From contig NZ_FNSV01000005.1 of NCBI RefSeq assembly GCF_900105905.1, positions 1,426,001 through 1,490,000 of the forward strand: 64,000 nt of DNA, read 5' to 3'. The number at the start of each line of letters is the position of its first letter. Within the stretch, counting starts at the first letter, position 1. Shown in pieces: positions 1-9,356 of the stretch. Origin of the DNA: Rhodococcus koreensis (GTDB lineage: Bacteria > Actinomycetota > Actinomycetes > Mycobacteriales > Mycobacteriaceae). The notes beneath the pieces were generated by a model that was not told where the DNA came from, ran no database searches, and saw only the letters and a program-made list of their open reading frames with translations. The position numbers were made by a program, and so were the translations under genes.

Positions 1-1223
1 TCCGACACCCCGGCGATGGCGCACAGCGGGAGCGGGACCACGGCGAGTCCGACGCCGAACCCGATGCCGATGACCGGTACGAACAGGTTGGCCAGATAGG
101 TGGCGGAACTGTCGAGGGTCGACCCGTAGAGCAGCCCGACCACCATGATCGTGGCGCCGGCGACCACGAGCCACCGCGGCTGGATCCGCACGGCGAGCTT
201 GGACGCCACCGCGGCCGCGCTGCCGAGGCCGAACGCGAACGGGATGAACGCGAGGCCCGCCTCCAGCGGGCTGTAGCCGAGGATGTCCTGGACGAACAAC
301 GCCACGAACGCGGCGACCGTGAACATGACGGCACCGGCGAAGAAGATCGCGACGAGCGTCGCCACCCGGTTCTTGTCGTGGAACAGCGAGAACGGCAGCA
401 GCGGGTTGTCGGCGGTCCGTTCGACGTACAGGAACGCGCCGAACAGCAGCAGCCCGGCGACGAGCGCACCGATCACGTACGGACTCCCCCAGCCGAGTTC
501 CGGGCCCTCGGTGAGCGCGAACACCACGCCCGTCGCCGCGACCGTCGCGAGGACCGCGCCGGGAACGTCGAGGGCCAGGCGCTCGCCCGCCGTCTCCTTC
601 AGCGCCACGAACGCGCACCCCACGATGACGACGCCGATGGGCACGTTGATGAGGAAGATCAGGCGCCACGACACCTCGGTGAGCGCGCCGCCGATGATCA
701 GGCCCGCGATCGACCCGATGCCCGTCATGGCCGCGAAGATCGCGATGGCCTGGTTGCGCGCGGGTCCGGCCGCGAACGTCGTCGCGACCAGGGCCAGTGC
801 CGTCGGCGAGGCCACCGCGGCGCCGACGCCCTGCAGGAACCGGGCCGCGATCAGCATGAACTCGCCCACCGCCAGACCGCACAGCAGCGAGGCGATCGTG
901 AACAGGGCGACACCGCCGACGAACATCTTCTTCCGGCCGAACGCGTCACCGAGCCGTCCGCCCAGCAGCATGAGGCCACCGAACGCAAGCGCGTACGACG
1001 TCAGCACCCAGTTGCGGCCGCTGTCGCTCAGACCCAGGTCGGCCTGCAGCGGCGCGAGCGCCAGATTCGCGACGGTGCCGTCGAGGACCACCATCATCTG
1101 CAGCCCGCTCAGCACGACGATCGCCAGCCCCATCACGCGGGTGGCGGCGGGCGGATTCACCGTGGCTCTCGCCGCAGACTGGTTCGACGCCGGCGCGCCT
1201 TCGGGTACTCGGGATTCAGACAC
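1..1223 (-). CDS. efpA: EfpA-like MFS drug exporter (DHA2 family), 3' end outside window
   Basis: This gene reads leftward off the window edge, so its C-terminus is missing. The visible translation is a 14-TM-type major facilitator. A short polar N-terminus is followed by a first membrane segment with LDGTVANLAL, then the motif-A loop GGRLGDAFGRKK, and later RFLQGVGAAVASP and an INVPIG segment typical of EmrB/QacA (DHA2) exporters. Wording and position next to cysG match mycobacterial efpA as I recall it. The GTG start at 1223 lies 11 bp after the cysG stop, so the gene is probably the last member of the riboswitch-led cobalamin operon. The substrate is unknown; export of drugs or a tetrapyrrole by-product would be inference. 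Confidence 0.85.
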   Translation of the reverse strand, partial: MSESRVPEGAPASNQSAARATVNPPAATRVMGLAIVVLSGLQMMVVLDGTVANLALAPLQADLGLSDSGRNWVLTSYALAFGGLMLLGGRLGDAFGRKKMFVGGVALFTIASLLCGLAVGEFMLIAARFLQGVGAAVASPTALALVATTFAAGPARNQAIAIFAAMTGIGSIAGLIIGGALTEVSWRLIFLINVPIGVVIVGCAFVALKETAGERLALDVPGAVLATVAATGVVFALTEGPELGWGSPYVIGALVAGLLLFGAFLYVERTADNPLLPFSLFHDKNRVATLVAIFFAGAVMFTVAAFVALFVQDILGYSPLEAGLAFIPFAFGLGSAAAVASKLAVRIQPRWLVVAGATIMVVGLLYGSTLDSSATYLANLFVPVIGIGFGVGLAVVPLPLCAIAGVS

Positions 1224-1234
1224 GGGGGTTCACG

Positions 1235-2461
1235 TTACCCAGCGTCCACAGAAAACCCGGCCACGGGCCCGATGACCACGATGGCGGGGGGACGGATCTG
1301 CTCTTCCTTGACCCGCGCGGCCACGGTCTGGAGATCGGCCCGCAGGGTGCGCTGCGTCCGCAGCGTGCCCTCCTGGATCACCGTGACCGGGGTGTCCACG
1401 GGACGCCCGCCGTCCATCAGGACGGTCGCGAACGCCTCGATGCGTTCGACGGCCATCAGCAACACGATCGTGCCCTTCAACCGGGCCAGCGCCGACCAGT
1501 CGACGAGGGAATCCGGGTGGTCGGGGGCGACGTGACCGCTGACGACGACGAACTCGTGGGTGACGCCCCGGTGGGTGACCGGGATGCCGGCGGCCGACGG
1601 CACCGAGATGGCGCTGGTGATCCCGGGGACGACCGTGACGGGCACACCCGCCGCGGCGCACGCCTCCAGTTCCTCGTAGCCGCGCCCGAACACGTACGGG
1701 TCGCCGCCCTTGAGCCGCACCACGAACTTGCCGGCCTTCGCGCCGTCGATGAGGGCGGCGTTGATCGCCTCCTGCGCCATCGCGCGGCCGTACGGAATCT
1801 TCGCGGCGTCGATGACCTCGACGTCCGAGCCCAGTTCGGCGAGCAGTTCGGGCGGGGCGAGGCGGTCGGCGACCACCACGTCGGCCCGGGCCAGCAGTCG
1901 ACGGCCGCGCACGGTGATGAGGTCGGGGTCGCCCGGACCGCCGCCCACCAGCGCGACACCGGCTGCCGGATGGTCGGCGGTGTCGGCGACCGCACCCGAT
2001 TGCAGGCCCTCGACGAGGGCAGTGCGCACGGCGGCGGACCGACGGTGGTCGCCGCCGGCCAGCACGCCGATGCTCATCCCGTCGTAGCTCGCGCTCGCCG
2101 GAGTGACGGCGGTGCCGTAGCGGGCGTTGTCGGCGCGGACGCAGAAGACACGGTTCCGCTCGGCCTCCGCGACGATCGCCGCGTTGGTGTCCGGTTCGTC
2201 CGTGCACGCGATGGCGTACCAGGCGTCGGCGAGGTCGCCGTCCCGGTACTCGCGAAGTTCCACTGTGATCTGTCCCGCAGTGGCCATTCCCTCGACGGCC
2301 GGCGTGACCGCGCGGCTGATCAGGTGGACCCGTGCACCCGATGCGATCAGGAGCCCGAGCCTGCGCTGTGCGACTGTTCCGCCACCGACCACGACCACAC
2401 GACGATCGGCCAAATTGAGTCCGACCAGGTAGTTGGTCTCGTCTCCGGTGGCAGCAGTCAC
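1235..2461 (-). CDS. cysG: CysG-type siroheme synthase: precorrin-2 dehydrogenase plus uroporphyrinogen-III C-methyltransferase
   Basis: A two-domain enzyme of about 408 residues. The N-terminal part has a Rossmann NAD site (VVVVGGGTVAQRR, about 22-34) for precorrin-2 dehydrogenase/ferrochelatase. The C-terminal half is an SAM-dependent uroporphyrinogen-III methyltransferase with VGGGPGDPDLIT and VRLKGGDPYVFGRG. It makes precorrin-2 for cobalamin and siroheme for sulfite/nitrite reductases. I chose the GTG at 2461 because GGGGAG stands about 7 nt upstream and the protein then begins close to NYLVGL, as in mycobacteria; an open frame extends 11 codons further upstream. Its place downstream of cobO-cobB-cobE ties it to B12 supply. 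Ferrochelatase activity of the first domain is not provable here. Confidence 0.92.
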   Translation of the reverse strand: MTAATGDETNYLVGLNLADRRVVVVGGGTVAQRRLGLLIASGARVHLISRAVTPAVEGMATAGQITVELREYRDGDLADAWYAIACTDEPDTNAAIVAEAERNRVFCVRADNARYGTAVTPASASYDGMSIGVLAGGDHRRSAAVRTALVEGLQSGAVADTADHPAAGVALVGGGPGDPDLITVRGRRLLARADVVVADRLAPPELLAELGSDVEVIDAAKIPYGRAMAQEAINAALIDGAKAGKFVVRLKGGDPYVFGRGYEELEACAAAGVPVTVVPGITSAISVPSAAGIPVTHRGVTHEFVVVSGHVAPDHPDSLVDWSALARLKGTIVLLMAVERIEAFATVLMDGGRPVDTPVTVIQEGTLRTQRTLRADLQTVAARVKEEQIRPPAIVVIGPVAGFSVDAG

Positions 2462-2508
2462 GCGCTCTCCCCGTTTCTCCAGAAAATCCTGCACGTCTTG
2501 TCTCGAAC

Positions 2509-2889
2509 CTACGAAACTTTACGGGCTGCCGCGACGACGACGCCATTCGCGGACCACTTGGTCACGATCAGGGGCCCGCCGCCCGCGCCGAGCACGGCCG
2601 CCGCTTCCGCGACGCTCGGCGATCCCGTCGCCGAGTGAACCCGGTCCGACGGGTTCGCCACCTCGACGGCGGCGAGTTCCGCCGCCGCGAATCCGCGGAC
2701 GGGGACACCCAACGCCGCCGCCGCATCCCGGACAGCCGGGTCCACGGACTTACGGTCGAGGGTGCACAGGCAGTCCAGAGTCCCGTCCGAATCCGGGCCC
2801 GCGGACGTCAGCACGTGCCGGACGGCGGCGAGGATGTCCGCGCTGCCCGCGGCCGCGCGGAACCCGACGCCGACGCAGAGATCACCCAT
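2509..2889 (-). CDS. cobE: CobE / CbiG C-terminal-domain cobalamin biosynthesis protein
   Basis: A small protein of about 126 residues that starts MGDLCVGVGFR and overlaps the end of cobB by 8 bp, so it is translationally coupled. The pattern GVGFR-A-A, followed by a DxxxL-CTLDRKS stretch, a PVRGFAAAEL segment and SVAEAAAVLGAGG, matches the C-terminal domain of CbiG, which is the free-standing CobE of the aerobic pathway. That family acts around precorrin ring contraction, in an accessory or hydrolase-linked role that is not fully settled. The longer open frame upstream is an antisense-like extension inside cobB and is not used. Confidence 0.8.
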   Translation of the reverse strand: MGDLCVGVGFRAAAGSADILAAVRHVLTSAGPDSDGTLDCLCTLDRKSVDPAVRDAAAALGVPVRGFAAAELAAVEVANPSDRVHSATGSPSVAEAAAVLGAGGGPLIVTKWSANGVVVAAARKVS

Positions 2890-4279
2890 GCGCGGCGAAG
2901 GTGCGGGCCGCGGCCACGAAACGGGTGATCGCCGCCGGGTGGCCCGCGGGGTGGGTGTGCAGGTACGAGGCGTGCACGCCGTCGCGCACGAAACCCTCGC
3001 GCGCAGGGTCACCGTCCCAGGGCCGCCAGCCCCAGGCCGGCGCGAAGCCGTCCGCCTCCGCCGCGGTGAGCGACGTGCGATGGAACTCGTGGCCGACCAC
3101 CCGCTCACCGGCCGCGAAGAGCGTGGAGTCCGTGACCGCCACCGCCTCGCGGTACCCGAGCGTGAGACGAGACCCGAACGAGGCGTCGACCCCGACCACG
3201 GAGGCCATCGCGTGCCCGTCGAGGCTGCGGGCGAGGTAGAGCAGACCGGCGCACTCCGCATGGATCGGTGCCCCCGATGTGGCGAGTGCGCGTATCTGAG
3301 ACAGGAGCGCAGAGTTTTCCGCGAGCGCGACGGCGTGCTCCTCGGGGAAACCACCGGGCAGCACCACGCCGCTCGTGCCGGTCGGCAACGCGTCGTGCAG
3401 GGGGTCGAACGTGATCACGTCCGCACCGGCGGCGTCCAGGAGTTCGCGGTGCTCGGCGTACCCGAACGTGAACGCGCGGCCCCCGGCGATCGCCACGGTC
3501 GGGCGCGGGCCGGGCGGAATCGGTCCGACCTCGTCGGCGGGGTCCCACGCCGGCCCGTCGACCGCCGAGGACGCGAGTGCGCGGATGGCGGGGAGGTCGA
3601 GGTGGCGGGCTGCCAATCGGGTCATGGCGTCGACGGCGTCCACCGCGTCGGCTCCGTGCTCCGCGGCCGGGATCAGCCCGAGATGGCGGGACGGGACCTC
3701 CAGTTCGGCCATCCGCGGCACGGCGCCGAGCACGGGGAGCCCGACGCGCTCGCACGCCTGCCGCAGCACCTGTTCGTGCCGCGGGCTGCCCACCCGGTTG
3801 AGGATCACCCCGCCGATGCGAACCCCGGAGTCGTACGTCGAGAAGCCGTGCAGGACGGCGGCCAGGCTCTGACTGTGGCCGCGAGCGTCCACCACGAGCA
3901 CCACGGGGGCGCCGAGCAGCGCTGCCACCTGGGCCGTCGATCCCTCCGCCGACGGCTCGTGGGACGCGGCGTCGATCTTGCCGTCGAACAGGCCCATGAC
4001 ACCCTCGACGACCGCGACGTCGCACCCCGAACTCCCGTGCCGGTACAGCGGGGCGATCCGCTCCGCGCCGACCATGACCGGGTCGAGATTGCGTCCCGGA
4101 CGTCCGGCCGCGAGCCCGTGGTACCCGGGGTCGATGTAGTCGGGGCCGACTTTGAACGGTGCCACCGCGTAGCCGGACTCACGCAGCGCCCCCACCAAAC
4201 CGGTTGCGACGGTGGTCTTTCCACTACCCGATGCGGGGGCGGCGATGACCACCGCGGGCACAGCGGCGAGGGTGGTCAC
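2882..4279 (-). CDS. cobB: Cobyrinate a,c-diamide synthase
   Basis: About 465 residues. An N-terminal P-loop of the CobB/CobQ/MinD class (APASGSGKTT near residue 15) is followed by KVGPDYIDPGYH, a hallmark of CobB. The C-terminal class-I glutamine amidotransferase domain carries a nucleophilic Cys in HAECAGLLYL and a GHEFHRT segment. The enzyme amidates the a and c side chains of (hydrogeno)byrinic acid using glutamine and ATP. The GTG start at 4279 shares GTGA with the cobO stop; the longer frame upstream lies inside cobO and is rejected. The operon order chelatase-cobO-cobB-cobE-cysG is that of mycobacteria. Confidence 0.95.
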   Translation of the reverse strand: MTTLAAVPAVVIAAPASGSGKTTVATGLVGALRESGYAVAPFKVGPDYIDPGYHGLAAGRPGRNLDPVMVGAERIAPLYRHGSSGCDVAVVEGVMGLFDGKIDAASHEPSAEGSTAQVAALLGAPVVLVVDARGHSQSLAAVLHGFSTYDSGVRIGGVILNRVGSPRHEQVLRQACERVGLPVLGAVPRMAELEVPSRHLGLIPAAEHGADAVDAVDAMTRLAARHLDLPAIRALASSAVDGPAWDPADEVGPIPPGPRPTVAIAGGRAFTFGYAEHRELLDAAGADVITFDPLHDALPTGTSGVVLPGGFPEEHAVALAENSALLSQIRALATSGAPIHAECAGLLYLARSLDGHAMASVVGVDASFGSRLTLGYREAVAVTDSTLFAAGERVVGHEFHRTSLTAAEADGFAPAWGWRPWDGDPAREGFVRDGVHASYLHTHPAGHPAAITRFVAAARTFAAHG

Positions 4280-4890
4280 CACTCGATTCCCCGCTGGCCC
4301 TTCCGGCCCGCGTCCATCGGATGCTTGATCTTGGTCATCTCCGTCACCAGATCCGCGGCGTCGATCAGCGCCTGCGGGGCGTCGCGGCCCGTGATCACCA
4401 CGTGCTGGTTGCCCGGCCGGTTCCGCAGGACCTCGACCACCTCGTCGACGTCGACCCATCCCCACTTCAGGGGGTATGTGAATTCGTCGAGCACGTAGAA
4501 GCGGTGCTCCTCGGCGCCCAGCCGGCGCGCGATCTCAGCCCACCCCTCAGCGGCCGCGGCGGCGTGGTCCTCCTCGCTGCCGTGCTTACGCGTCCACGAC
4601 CAGCCCTCGCCCATCTTGTGCCACTGCACCGCCCCGCCGACACCGGTGTCGTCGTGCAGTTGGCCGAGGGCACGGAAGGCGGCTTCCTCCCCCACCTTCC
4701 ACTTGGCGCTCTTGACGAACTGGAACACTCCGACGTCGAATCCCTGATTCCAGGCGCGCAGCGCCATGCCGAACGCGGCCGTCGACTTCCCCTTGCCCGG
4801 TCCGGTGTGGACCGCGAGCACGGGAGCGTTGCGCCGTTGACGCGTGGTGAGGCCGTCGTTCGGAACGTTCTCGGGAACACCCTTGGGCAT
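4276..4890 (-). CDS. cobO: Cob(I)yrinic acid a,c-diamide adenosyltransferase
   Basis: 204 residues, the usual CobO/BtuR length. The P-loop TGPGKGKSTAAFG lies near residues 29-41, followed by VGVFQFVKSAKW, the basic/aromatic WHKMGEGWSW block, and LDEFTYPLKWGW with the Mg-binding acid. It transfers the 5'-deoxyadenosyl group from ATP to Co(I) corrinoids, the step after cobalt insertion and a,c-amidation. It lies between the chelatase gene upstream and cobB downstream, with a 4-bp overlap with cobB. Start ATG at 4890; the N-terminal arm before the P-loop is normal for actinobacterial members. Confidence 0.95.
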   Translation of the reverse strand: MPKGVPENVPNDGLTTRQRRNAPVLAVHTGPGKGKSTAAFGMALRAWNQGFDVGVFQFVKSAKWKVGEEAAFRALGQLHDDTGVGGAVQWHKMGEGWSWTRKHGSEEDHAAAAAEGWAEIARRLGAEEHRFYVLDEFTYPLKWGWVDVDEVVEVLRNRPGNQHVVITGRDAPQALIDAADLVTEMTKIKHPMDAGRKGQRGIEW

Positions 4891-4925
4891 GTGCCTTCTC
4901 TCTCCCTACCGAATCCGCGTCCGGG

Positions 4926-6857
4926 TCACGCCGCGGCGCGGACGACGCCCGCAACCTGCTGCGCGGACAATTCGCCGAGCCGGACGTAACCACCCCGCAG
5001 CCGGCGGGACAGCTCCGCGGCAAGCCCGAGCCGGACCATCCCGGTCTCGCAGTCGACGACCACCGACGCGACCGCGCTGTCCGCGAGCAGGCCCGCGGCC
5101 ACCTTCGCCCGGTGCAGTGCGTCCTTGCCGCCGGTCGCCCGTCCGTCGGTCAGCGCGACGACGAGAGCGCGGCGCTGCGGGTCGCGGAGCCGTTCCCGCA
5201 GCACGACCTCGCGCGCACGCAGAAATCCTTCTGCCAGTGGCGATTTGCCACCCGTCTTCATTCCCTGCAGACGACGGACGGCGATGTCGACCGACGAGGT
5301 GGGCGGCAGGACGAGTTCCGCGGCCCGACCGCGGACCGTGATCACCGCCACCTTGTCGCGGCGCTGGTAGGCGTCGCGGAGCAGCGAGACGACGGCGCCG
5401 GTCACGGCCGACAACCGGTCACGGGCCGCCATCGACCCGGATGCGTCGACGACGAACACCACGAGATTGCCCTCGCGGCCTTCGCGGATCGCTCCGCGCA
5501 GATCGACGGAATCGAGGATCATCCGTCCGGCGGTCCGGCCGCGGGCAACCTGCTGCCCGGCTGCGGCGAAGAGCGTGCCGACCAGGTGGAGTCCGTGCCC
5601 CGACTCGGCGGTGGAGCGCACCGCGCGACCGCGCGACGAACGGGAACGGGAACGCCGCCCCGGCGCGCCCTCGCCGACCCCGGGTACCTCGAGAAGGTTG
5701 GTGGTGAACTGGGTGCCGGTCGGTCCGGCCGGGCGCTCCGGCGGCGCCGGTGCGCCGCCTCCGGGCCCGTCGGGATCGTCGGGTCCCTCCGGGTCGGTAT
5801 CCGTGCCGTCCGCCGCGGGCGGTGCGCCGGGCGAAGATCCGGGTTCCTGCTCCGGCGGTTCCCCGGCACCGGACCGCGCATCCTCGTCGGCCTGCCGGAG
5901 CGCGTCGTCGAGTTGCTGTTCGTCGAGACCGGGTTCGTCGAACGGATCCCGGCGGCGACGGTGCGGCAGGGTCAGTTCAGCGGCCACCCGCACGTCCTCC
6001 GCCTCGACGGCCCCGGCGCCCCGCCATGCGGCGTGCGCGGTCGCGGTGCGGGCGAGGACGAGATCGGCGCGCATGCCGTCCACGTCGAACGACGCACAGA
6101 GAGAAGCGATTCGGCGCAACTCGACGTCGTCGAGCACGACGGAGTCGAGCCGGTCGCGGGCCTCGAGGATGGCGGCGGCGAGGGCGGCGTCCTGCGCGGC
6201 GTAGCGCTCGACGAACCCTGCGGGATCACGCTCGAAGTCCAGCCGCCGCCGGACCACCTCCATGCGCACGTCCACCTCCCGCGACGCCGCGACGTCGACG
6301 GCCAGCCCGAACCGGTCGAGAAGCTGCGGCCGGAGCTCGCCCTCCTCCGGATTCATCGTGCCGACCATGACGAACCGGGCGGCGTGCGAATGCGAGATGC
6401 CGTCCCGTTCGACGTGGACGCGGCCCATCGCCGCGGCGTCGAGGAGCACGTCGACCAGATGGTCGTGCAGGAGGTTGACCTCGTCGACGTAGAGCACACC
6501 CTGATGAGCAGCCGACAGCAGTCCGGGTTGGAACGCGCGCTCACCGTCGCGCAGCACCTTCTCGAGATCGAGGGAACCGACGACGCGGTCTTCCGTGGCT
6601 CCGACCGGCAGTTCGATCAGCCGCGCCGGGCGGGTGCCGTTCTCGTCCTGTACCGCAGGCAGCAGGGCGGTGAGAGCGCGAACGACCGTCGACTTGGCCG
6701 TACCCTTCTCACCGCGGACGAGGACGCCGCCGATACCGGGATGGACCGCGCAGAGGACGAGGGCCAGCCGCAACCGGTCCTGACCGACCACCGCACTGAA
6801 CGGAAATCCCCACGAAAAGTCGGGTCGAACCTGATCCACTTCACGATCCGTACGCAC
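4926..6857 (-). CDS. ChlI/ChlD-type metal chelatase (AAA+ plus VWA), probable cobalt chelatase subunit
   Basis: About 643 residues combining both motor subunits of a magnesium-chelatase-type enzyme. An N-terminal AAA+ ATPase has Walker [10 protein letters not shown] and Walker [10 protein letters not shown]. Next comes an acidic, proline-rich linker (about 300-390), then a C-terminal von Willebrand A domain with the MIDAS DASGSM. Such fusions work with a large catalytic subunit (CobN/ChlH) to insert a divalent metal in a tetrapyrrole. The cobalamin riboswitch just upstream and cobO/cobB downstream argue for cobalt. No CobN gene lies in the window. The start is a choice between GTG 6872 and GTG 6857; I favour 6857 because AAGGGA lies 6 nt upstream. 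Confidence 0.85.
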   Translation of the reverse strand: MRTDREVDQVRPDFSWGFPFSAVVGQDRLRLALVLCAVHPGIGGVLVRGEKGTAKSTVVRALTALLPAVQDENGTRPARLIELPVGATEDRVVGSLDLEKVLRDGERAFQPGLLSAAHQGVLYVDEVNLLHDHLVDVLLDAAAMGRVHVERDGISHSHAARFVMVGTMNPEEGELRPQLLDRFGLAVDVAASREVDVRMEVVRRRLDFERDPAGFVERYAAQDAALAAAILEARDRLDSVVLDDVELRRIASLCASFDVDGMRADLVLARTATAHAAWRGAGAVEAEDVRVAAELTLPHRRRRDPFDEPGLDEQQLDDALRQADEDARSGAGEPPEQEPGSSPGAPPAADGTDTDPEGPDDPDGPGGGAPAPPERPAGPTGTQFTTNLLEVPGVGEGAPGRRSRSRSSRGRAVRSTAESGHGLHLVGTLFAAAGQQVARGRTAGRMILDSVDLRGAIREGREGNLVVFVVDASGSMAARDRLSAVTGAVVSLLRDAYQRRDKVAVITVRGRAAELVLPPTSSVDIAVRRLQGMKTGGKSPLAEGFLRAREVVLRERLRDPQRRALVVALTDGRATGGKDALHRAKVAAGLLADSAVASVVVDCETGMVRLGLAAELSRRLRGGYVRLGELSAQQVAGVVRAAA

Positions 6858-6904
6858 GCTGCATCCCTTCACGTCCCGGTTTCCTCGCCGAGAGCTTTGG
6901 CCGG

Positions 6905-7035
6905 TACGAACGCCGCGGCAATCTGGCTGGGAGACCGGATCGGCAACCAGGGTGGTGGCAGCCGGTCAGAGATCCGTCACAGTGGCGGGACCGCGCCTGA
7001 TTCGAACAGGACTTCCCCGCGGACATTCACCTGAC
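6905..7035 (-). promoter_or_regulatory. Cobalamin (adenosylcobalamin) riboswitch
   Basis: Read on the minus strand, this leader has the conserved core GGTGAA, then GGGAAG, then GGTCCCGCCACTGTGA (CACTGTGA at 6977-6984), and the B12 box AGCCAGA at 6922-6928 followed by a short stem. It ends about 50-65 nt before the chelatase start, so it should control the chelatase-cobO-cobB-cobE-cysG-efpA transcript. In the class as known, ligand binding lowers expression. I see no strong intrinsic terminator between the box and the gene, so translational control is more likely. Confidence 0.88.
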
Positions 7036-7050
7036 GACCCTAGTCGGCGC

Positions 7051-7626
7051 TCACTGCCCGGCGCTCGACGGGGCCGCCTCCGCCACCTCCGACGCCGCGG
7101 CACCGCCGCCGGCATCATGGGCGGCACCGCCGCCGGCATCATGGGCGGCACCGCCGCCGGCATCATGGGCGGCACCGCCGCCGCGCCGCATCGGGACGTG
7201 CGGGATGCCGTCCTCGACGAACTCTTCGCCGTCCGGCCGGAAACCGTGCTTGGCGTACATGTCCACCAGGTACGTCTGCGCGTTGATCCGGCACGGCGCG
7301 TCACCGACCTCGGCGAGCGCGGCGCGCAGCAGACGCGTCGTGTGCCCCTGACCGCGCGCCGGCCGCGCCGTGCACAGCCGGCCGATGCGGAACGACTTGT
7401 TGCCGTCGGCGTGCTCCTCGAGGAGGCGGAGCGTGCAGACCACCTGCCCGTCCTGCTCCAACCAGAAGTGGCGCGTCTCGGCCAGCAGGTCCCGGCCGTC
7501 GAGTTCCGGGTACGGGCACGCCTGCTCGACGACGAAGACCTCTACGCGGAGCTGGAGCAACTCGTAGAGCGTCTTGTTGTCGAGATCGAGTGCCCACGAA
7601 CGCTTGAGTGCTGCAGTTGCCGTCAT
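7051..7626 (-). CDS. ElaA-like GNAT N-acetyltransferase with repetitive C-terminal tail
   Basis: About 191 residues. The body resembles ElaA: LYELLQLRVEVFVVEQ at the N-terminus, FWLEQDGQVVCTLRLL, then RIGRLCTARPARGQGHTTRLL, in which the acetyl-CoA pyrophosphate loop is recognisable, and MYAKHGFR. The acceptor is unknown. After about residue 145 the family fold ends. A tail of Gly-Ala-His-Asp repeats (HDAGGGAA three times) follows, encoded by a perfect 24-bp tandem repeat. I used ATG 7626; a TTG three codons earlier is possible. It is transcribed in the same direction as mqo, 64 bp after the mqo stop. Confidence 0.8.
   Translation of the reverse strand: MTATAALKRSWALDLDNKTLYELLQLRVEVFVVEQACPYPELDGRDLLAETRHFWLEQDGQVVCTLRLLEEHADGNKSFRIGRLCTARPARGQGHTTRLLRAALAEVGDAPCRINAQTYLVDMYAKHGFRPDGEEFVEDGIPHVPMRRGGGAAHDAGGGAAHDAGGGAAHDAGGGAAASEVAEAAPSSAGQ
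7099..7182 (-). repeat. 24-bp tandem repeat, 3.5 copies, inside the GNAT gene
   Basis: The unit beginning ggcaccgccgccggcatc repeats perfectly at 7099, 7123 and 7147, with a half unit at 7171. Because 24 is a multiple of three, copy changes keep the frame and only add or remove HDAGGGAA in the acetyltransferase tail. Perfect identity between copies suggests recent slippage. Confidence 0.97.
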
Positions 7627-7690
7627 GACAGGCAACTATCGCACAGCACCCGTGAGTGCGCGCGCCCGTGGACCCGGGCCGAGCGGTCCG

Positions 7691-9235
7691 TCAGACCGCG
7701 ACCGACGCGTCCTCGACCTTGCTGGTGTCGAGCTGGAGCACCTTCGACGTCCAGTCCCACACCTGCGAGAACAGGCCGGTGTCGTCGGAGAGCTTGACGC
7801 CGAGCGAGGGCACCATTTCCTGGAGCTTCGGCTTCCACGACTCGTACTGCGTCGGGAAGCAGCGCTGCAGCACGTCGAGCATGGCGGGCACCGCGGTGGA
7901 CGCACCCGGCGACGCGCCGAGGAGGCCTGCGATGCTGCCGTCGCCGGCGTTGACGACGGCGGTGCCGAATTCGAGGACGCCGCCCTTGCCCTTGGCGCGG
8001 CGGATGACCTGGACGCGCTGGCCCGCGGTGATCAGCTCCCAGTCCTTGCCGAGCGCCTTCGGGACGAACTCCCGGAGGGTGTCGATGCGGCCGGCCTCGG
8101 ACATCGCGAGCTCACTGATCAGGTACTTGACGAGACCCAGTTCGCTGACGCCGACGCCGAGCATCGACAGCAGGTTGTTCGGCTTGACCGAGCTGGGCAG
8201 GTCGGTGACCCGGCCCTGCTTGAGGAACTTGGGCGACCAGCCGGCGTACGGACCGAACAGCAGTCCGGGCTTGCTGCCGATCACGCGGGTGTCGAGGTGC
8301 GGCACCGACATGGGGGGCGCGCCGACAGCGGCCTTGCCGTAGACCTTGGCGCGGTGCTGGTCGATGAGCTCCGGGTTCGTGCAGCGCAGGAACGCGCCGC
8401 TGACGGGGAACCCGCCGAATCCCTTGGCCTCCGCGATCCCGGACTTCTGCAGCAGGTGCAGTGCACCGCCGCCGGCGCCGACGAACACGAACTTGGCGCG
8501 CACGACCTTCTTGGCACCGTTGCGGCGGTTGGTGACCTTGACCACCCAGCTGCCGTCGGACTGCTTGGTGAGGTCGGTGACCTCGTGCCCGAAGTGGACG
8601 ACGCCGCCGGACGCGCCGACGTAGCCGAGGAGCTGCTTGGTGAGGGCGCCGAAGTCGACGTCGGTGCCGTCCTGGGTCCAGTTGAGGGCGATCGGATCGC
8701 TGAAGTCGCGGCCCTTCGCCATCAACGGCAGCCGGCGGGTGAACTCGTCGGGGGCGTCGATGTACTCCATGCCCGCGAACAGGGGGTGACCGGCGAGGGC
8801 GTCGTAGCGGGCCCGCAGGTACTTCGCGTTGGCCTCGCCGTGCACGAAGCTCACGTGCGGGATGGGGTTGATGAACTCCTTGGGCTGCGTCAGCACACCG
8901 CTCTCGACGCCGTGCGCCCAGAACTGCCGCGACACCTGGAACTGTTCGTTCACGTTGACGGCCTTCGTGATGTCCACGGTGCCGTCGGCGTTCTGCGGGG
9001 TGTAATTGAGCTCACACAGTGCGGAGTGGCCGGTGCCCGCGTTGTTCCACGGGTCGCTGCTCTCGGCGGCTACTGCGTCGAGCCGCTCGAATGTGGTGAT
9101 CGACCAATCGGGCTGCACCTGACGCAGGATCGCTCCCAGCGTCGCGCTCATGATGCCCGCGCCAACCAGCACTACATCCGTTTTCGTCTCTACCGCATTC
9201 TGATCTGACACTGGAGTATCGACTTCCTTGTCCAT
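7691..9235 (-). CDS. mqo: Malate:quinone oxidoreductase
   Basis: 514 residues, typical Mqo length. The FAD-binding glycine motif [13 protein letters not shown] follows a short polar leader, and [20 protein letters not shown] and the [10 protein letters not shown] and LLFGPYAG blocks are diagnostic of the family. The peripheral membrane flavoenzyme oxidises malate to oxaloacetate and passes electrons to menaquinone. ATG 9235 was kept; a GTG nine codons in (VSDQN) is an alternative. The gene stands alone, divergent from the hydrolase-mtr operon, and the 121-bp gap between holds both promoters. Confidence 0.97.
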   Translation of the reverse strand: MDKEVDTPVSDQNAVETKTDVVLVGAGIMSATLGAILRQVQPDWSITTFERLDAVAAESSDPWNNAGTGHSALCELNYTPQNADGTVDITKAVNVNEQFQVSRQFWAHGVESGVLTQPKEFINPIPHVSFVHGEANAKYLRARYDALAGHPLFAGMEYIDAPDEFTRRLPLMAKGRDFSDPIALNWTQDGTDVDFGALTKQLLGYVGASGGVVHFGHEVTDLTKQSDGSWVVKVTNRRNGAKKVVRAKFVFVGAGGGALHLLQKSGIAEAKGFGGFPVSGAFLRCTNPELIDQHRAKVYGKAAVGAPPMSVPHLDTRVIGSKPGLLFGPYAGWSPKFLKQGRVTDLPSSVKPNNLLSMLGVGVSELGLVKYLISELAMSEAGRIDTLREFVPKALGKDWELITAGQRVQVIRRAKGKGGVLEFGTAVVNAGDGSIAGLLGASPGASTAVPAMLDVLQRCFPTQYESWKPKLQEMVPSLGVKLSDDTGLFSQVWDWTSKVLQLDTSKVEDASVAV

Positions 9236-9356
9236 AGCCGTACGCGCATACGCCTGCCGTGTTCGCCGGATAGGTTACCCGCGCGTATGAGCGAAAATCA
9301 CCTGCCCCAATTGTGCGCCTCCCCGCACCCCCGAAACGCACATTAGATTGTGATCT

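Noticed and set aside
6960-7035. A possible tRNA, suggested by a GTTCGAATC T-loop-like string near 7000
   Set aside because: No acceptor stem or CCA-proximal pairing fits, and the string lies inside the cobalamin riboswitch between its conserved core motifs.
7099-7182. CRISPR-like repeat
   Set aside because: Copies are directly adjacent with no spacers and lie in a coding frame; the 29-bp repeats at 43696 also lack spacers. No cas genes are present.
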